Positions 59,738 through 64,000 of a DNA stretch of 64,000 bases are shown here, one piece after another. This DNA comes from Dryomyza anilis (Eukaryota; Arthropoda; Insecta; Diptera; Dryomyzidae). The stretch spans positions 87,362,696 to 87,426,695 of the forward strand of contig OX638132.1 of NCBI GenBank assembly GCA_951804985.1, read 5' to 3'. Below the pieces are notes generated by a model. It was not told the DNA's origin. It did not search any database and saw only the letters and a program-made list of their open reading frames with translations. Within the stretch, counting starts at the first letter, position 1, and every line of letters begins with the position of its first letter. Made by a program: the position numbers and the translations under genes.

Positions 59738-59808
59738 TCGGATTACCTGGGTTCTATTGGACTTTGCGTTACATTAACATGCTGCTCATGCAGCTAGTGT
59801 TGTGGCTA
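59738..59808 (+). other. Weak candidate 71-nt exon
   Basis: A pyrimidine-rich 3' splice-site-like stretch ends TGCTATTTGTATTTCAG at 59,737, and GTGAGTATA follows at 59,809. One frame between them is open (GLPGFYWTLRYINMLLMQLVLWL), and the G+C content is above the flanks. The peptide is hydrophobic and not recognised. Splice-like words are common by chance, so confidence is low. Confidence 0.2.
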
Positions 59809-60544
59809 GTGAGTATATTTTTGTGTATGTCCAACAGCACATGCGAAAAGTTTTTCACTTACACTTACTCAGTGGCACACAGACACAAACGTAAGCAGAT
59901 AAAAATTAGATTTCATCAGTAGGTATCGAAGGTTCAAGTACTACATAAGTGGGCGAAAAGTTTTTGTTATAATATTTTGGCAATAAGTTCATGAGTTTTA
60001 TACTACGACAATGGATTTTCGAAAATTTAAAATCAAGAAAAGGTCAACCTTTAAATATGTTAAATGGTATTAGAAAAATCGATGTGGATAATTTTGAGCA
60101 AAATCGGAATATGGAAAATCAACACGCCGGGGCCTCAAAGATCGCGTTTCGATACTCAGATTGACATTTTCAAAAATGAATACGTTTTGATACTCAAATC
60201 GATAATTTCAAAATTGAAACCAAATGACAGGTCGGGTATTCTTACAAGTTTCTGTAAGAGATCATAAATTTCGATTGTTTTTTAAGTCACATGTTTGCCT
60301 TTGTACATACTGCAGAGTATATTACTTTTATTTTTGCGTATATATTATTAAAATCAAAAAGATTAATCGGAAAACTCAATTAGTTGGCATCACTATGTAG
60401 TTCTCTTATTAACTCGTTTCGGACTAATGTTGGGGACTGCTTCGGTTTATTTTAATTCCTATATTGCAGTCATACGTCATATGTAAAAATTTTTTCAATA
60501 TATATAGAACGAATTTTCAATACATAATGTAGTAAAAATTAAGT
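59809..60544. other. AT-rich non-coding stretch
   Basis: I see no gene or defined repeat. Slightly less AT-rich wording at about 60,110-60,160 (CACGCCGGGGCCTCAAAG) is unexplained. Confidence 0.4.
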
Positions 60545-60548
60545 CAAG

Positions 60549-61345
60549 TAAAGGTAAATAAATTTGAAAACCAACAAAATGTAGTAGACCCACATTTTTT
60601 TCAAAACAAGGACAAAGAAAATAATATTCTATATTTTCGAATATCATTTTATTTGTCTTTGTTAAAAAAAAAATGCATCTGTAAGAAAAGACAAATGTAC
60701 TTAAACCAAAAAAAGGCATATACCTACATTTTTTTAAAACAAAGACAAAGAAAGTGTTATTCGAATATATATAATATCACTTTTATTGTCTTTATTTTGA
60801 AAAAATGTAGGTCTACTACATTTTTGTTGGTTTTTAAATACATTTGTCTTTATTTGACTTAATAAAGACAAATGTATATAAAAACCAAAAAAAAAAACTG
60901 TGTTAGACCTACATTTTTTTTAAAAACAAAGACAAAGAAAGTGATTTTCGAAAATATAGAATATAACTTTTATTGTCTTTGTTTTGAAAAAATGTAGGTC
61001 TACTACTTTTTTGTTGGTTTTTAAATACATTTGTCTTTATTTGACTTAATAAAGACAAATGTATTTAAAAATCAACAAAATGTAGTTAACCTACATTTTA
61101 TTAAAACAAAGACAAAGAAAGTGATATTGGAAAATATAGAATATCAATTTCTGTGTCTTTGTTTTGAAAATATGTGGGTCTACAGCAATTTTTGGTTTTA
61201 AATACATTTGTCTTTATTTGACTTAATAAAGATAAATGTATTGCAAAACCAACAAATTGTAGTAGACCTATATTTTTTCAAAACAAACAAAGAAATAAAC
61301 ATAAATAAAATAAATTCTTTTCTAATCCATAATAATAAAACTTTG
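60549..61345. repeat. Tandem array of large hairpins, about 180 bp per unit
   Basis: Units start at AAAGACAAATG near 60,688, 60,864, 61,051 and 61,228, with a partial or diverged unit before and after. Each unit is one long dyad. Its left arm reads AAAGACAAATGTATTTAAAA, CCAACAAAATGTAGTAGACC, TACATTTTTTCAAAACAAAG. A GAAAATATAGAATATCA turn follows, and the right arm is the complement. Units are joined by TTTGACTTAAT. Arms of about 80-85 bases are mostly paired. No protein is encoded. Confidence 0.85.
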
Positions 61346-62150
61346 TCTTTCAAATAGTGTTAGTAATTATAAAAATATGGAAATCAATATAACTCAAGAA
61401 TACATAAAAAAGCGTTTACATTAAAATTCAAACTTAAGCACCTTTTTATTTATTTTGTTTTTTTTTTGATGATTTCAAAAAGTCACATATGTCTAAATAA
61501 TAAAGCAAATCCTAAACCATTTTATGAATTAGTTGAAACATCGCAAATTAATCACATCAAATGTCAGCAATTGTACAAAAGAATACTGCAAAGTTTTTAC
61601 TACAAAACCTTTCTACGTAATGTGCAGATTTATATGACCACATACAAACAACCACTCATCAATTTGGTCCGCATTTTATCTACACAATCTTTTGTCGTTA
61701 TTTTAATAGGCTAATTTGTTGCAACACCTTTATTTGACGGGCCCTATCAAGCGACAACGACAACTGATGCCAAAACAAAAACCAAAAACCAAAAACATTT
61801 CTTTTCCCACTACGCACATTTGTTGTTTGTCATACCTACAAAAACCTATGCAACCGTAGATGACGCAGTTAAAGTTATTATGTTGTTAACTAGTTTCACA
61901 AAAGGTCCTCAACACAAAATCACTTTTACATTGTTGCCATTTTTCATGCATTCATTCTGGCAGAAGTTTTTCACATATTTCTTTTTCGGTCGAACATAGT
62001 ACATTGTTCGCCTACGCATTTCGACCGCAGTTAGTTTAACACTTTTTTTGTGCCCATTGTTTCCGCCATTTTGTTATTGTTTACGCAGTTACACCTTGTT
62101 GTAGCTATATTTGTGTTAATAACTGAGGGAGGGTGGCACCCAGTAGAAAA
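61346..62150. other. Non-coding stretch, partly less AT-rich
   Basis: The frame 61,466-61,714 (82 codons, +) has ordinary composition, but no family is recognised. From about 61,720 to 62,120 the stretch is less AT-rich with CCAAAAACCAAAAACC at 61,780-61,796. No gene is called. Confidence 0.35.
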
Positions 62151-63726
62151 GGTTTTGATAGGCGAACAATTCTTCCCAGTACCAATTCTTATGCGATATA
62201 ATTCTCCTATGAATAACTCTTTCACAATACAAGTCTTTCCCGAATAACTATTTTCAGAGTCTTTACTTTTCCAAGACAACTTTAGAAATTTACAATTGTA
62301 GGCTGTTTCTCATTATTTCTTGGGGCAGTATTAGGACTTCTTAGGTATACTGTATACTTTAGTTTAGGTGCTTTTTTCTGAGAGGTTCCAGGAGACAAAA
62401 GAAGATTGTACCAAACTTTAAAACTAAGAACTACAATTTTAAGAGGTATCTTCTTTGACTCTTTTTCTTTGGAAATTCTTTTCTGTACCAATATTCCAAA
62501 AAAAAAAGTTTTACCTGAGATTTTTTCCATAGAGATATTTCCCCGAGACATTTATTTCCTAGATAATTTTTTAAATTTACAATTTAATCGTCGTTGTAGT
62601 ATGAAAAGTCACCAAATACATTTTTATGAAAAACTAAAATTTCGAGTTTGTTGCTTAATAGTATAAAAAGTAATTGATACATTTTTAAAGTTGAAACATC
62701 AATTTATAGATTTACATTTTCTTATCATGTGGTAAATTGAGATCATCGATTAAAAAATAACTGCTATATAAAGATTTTTGTAAATGAATATTTGGCATTT
62801 TGAAAATGTATTTGGAGACTTTTCGTTCTACAACGACGATATGATCTTTCTCCATATTTTTTTGATCAAGAATTGTCTTAAATAAATAATCTTAGAAAAT
62901 TGGTCAGCGGATAATTGTTTCGGTGTTGAGAAGTTCCCAGTAGAACGGTGAAGTTTTTTAACTAACATAAAAACGGCCTATTTTTAAAAGGTGTGGCAGC
63001 CGGACAATTCTACATCGACCGGACAATTCTACATCGGACAATTATTTTCCTGACATTTATTGCCTAAGAAATATATTTTCTGATAAACTTTGCCAGTTTG
63101 GTAGCCAGAAAAATCTTCACTGTTTATTCTTCTTTGGGCAATTCTTTCCCGTACAATTATTGCCTAAACCATTCCTTTTTTGATATTTCTTCCATAGATA
63201 TTTTTTCTCCGAAGCTCAAATCACGATTCTGTCAAGACTATTTTTAAAATTTGCGGTTTTACTAGTGGAAAATATGATACGGTCATAATTGGGAACTAAA
63301 CACTGTATTTTTACCTTCAGTGTATCCATAACATTAACAATCTGATTCTGTAATAGAAAAATATCTACAAATTTGTATGCAATTCCTCAATATTATTTTA
63401 GGGAGTCTTCGAAAATTTGTGCGGCGAAAAATAATCTCGGAAAAAATTGTCACGGATAATAATTGTATTGGGACAAATTGTGAGGTAATTCGGGAATAAT
63501 AGTCTGGGGCAGTATTTTCCGGTGTGACATTATTTTAGAAATATCTCGGGAAATATTGTCACGGAAAAGAATTGTGTTGGAATAAAATGTACGATAATTC
63601 TCAGGGAATAATAGTCCGAGAAAAAATTTGCCGTGGGAAAATTGTTTCAGATTTATCGCGGGAAATATTGTCACGGCAAAGAATTCGGTTGGGCATAAAT
63701 TGTACGTTAATTTTCAGGGAATAATA
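62151..63726. repeat. Degenerate AATTCTT-type minisatellites and a tandem duplication
   Basis: Words such as GAACAATTCTTCCCAGTACC (62,163), GACAATTCTACATCGACCGG (63,004) and GGCAATTCTTTCCCGTACAA (63,138) recur irregularly. From about 63,420 a longer unit (GTCACGGA-AAGAATTGT-TTGG, then GATAATTC-CAGGGAATAATAGTC) occurs three times, at about 63,448, 63,559 and 63,671. The motif resembles the second minisatellite in copies A and B of the 15-bp element. Confidence 0.5.
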
Positions 63727-64000
63727 GTTAGAAACGTAACCGATACAACATGTTTGGCATATTTCTGGAATATTTCGAGCATAATTTTGTATTTTTCCCA
63801 GAACAAATTATTTGCAGCGTCACTGTCTGTTTTCTGCCATAAAAATATAACAAACATTTACAACCTCCCCGAGACAAAATTTTTGACATATTTTTGGAAT
63901 ATTTCGGGCATATTTCCGGCAAATGCACAGCTAAATGAAATATCCCCAGACAAAATTTTTGCAGTGTCGAGGCAGTTCAGAAACATTTCATAGACATATT
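63727..64000. repeat. Start of another array of the 34-36 kb satellite
   Basis: CCCCGAGACAAAATTTTTGA, GGAATATTTCGGGCATATTT and CCGGCAAATGCACAGCTAAA match the unit at 35,692-35,760. An earlier diverged unit begins at about 63,735 (GTAACCGATACAACATGTTT). The array continues beyond the right edge. Confidence 0.7.

Overview
The window looks like non-coding DNA from a higher fly (Diptera, Brachycera). The reasons are: a very AT-rich background; a recognisable mini-me/DINE-1-type element (a GTCY microsatellite, a short core and a TA run, closed by an inverted repeat); a tRNA-derived SINE with an (ATT)n tail; and many short inverted-repeat elements whose ends read CACAGAAAAAA or CACCCAGAAAAAA. The species cannot be read from the sequence. 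No conventional protein-coding gene, rRNA, functional tRNA or CRISPR array is visible. The only very long open frame, about 1,350 codons in the 49-54 kb region, is a by-product of a 10-bp satellite.

The most gene-like signal is at 36.06-36.12 kb on the + strand. A pyrimidine-rich 3' splice site is fused directly to a 5' splice site (CAG|GTAAGT). It is followed by a 58-base segment that is open in one frame, richer in G+C than its surroundings, and closed by a second GTAAGT. This is the layout of a recursive-splicing point or resplicing micro-exon, as in the Drosophila Ubx micro-exons. The simplest reading is that much of the window is one very long intron of a + strand gene whose main exons lie outside.

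Layout: 0-5 kb, AT-rich DNA with a fold-back fragment at the left edge, a 717-bp inverted-repeat element and a duplicated MITE. 5-20 kb, two copies of a long element carrying a 15-bp minisatellite (4.9 and 18.2 kb), a SINE with a clear target duplication, and several MITEs. 20-34 kb, a second SINE, a third diverged minisatellite element, a 240-bp satellite and the mini-me element. 34-42 kb, a complex tandem array interrupted by a fold-back element, the recursive micro-exon, and two more copies of the 717-bp family, one carrying a nested insertion. 43.5-44.9 kb, an 11-bp minisatellite whose unit equals the terminal repeat of the MITE at 16.8 kb. 45-48 kb, a truncated SINE and a hAT-type MITE with perfect 8-bp target duplications. 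49.3-53.7 kb, a 4.4-kb array of a 10-bp unit with a duplicated higher-order block. 55.75-56.4 kb, a 15-bp palindromic minisatellite. 60.5-61.3 kb, a tandem array of large hairpins. The right edge returns to the satellite family seen at 34-36 kb.

Between the repeats lie islands of less AT-rich, apparently single-copy DNA (about 13.8-14.8, 24.0-25.0, 28.4-29.0, 31.6-32.7, 39.7-40.9, 54.0-55.3, 56.5-57.4 and 59.6-59.9 kb). They carry CAG/GTT-type trinucleotide runs, as fly introns and regulatory DNA often do. No operons or pathways can be described here.
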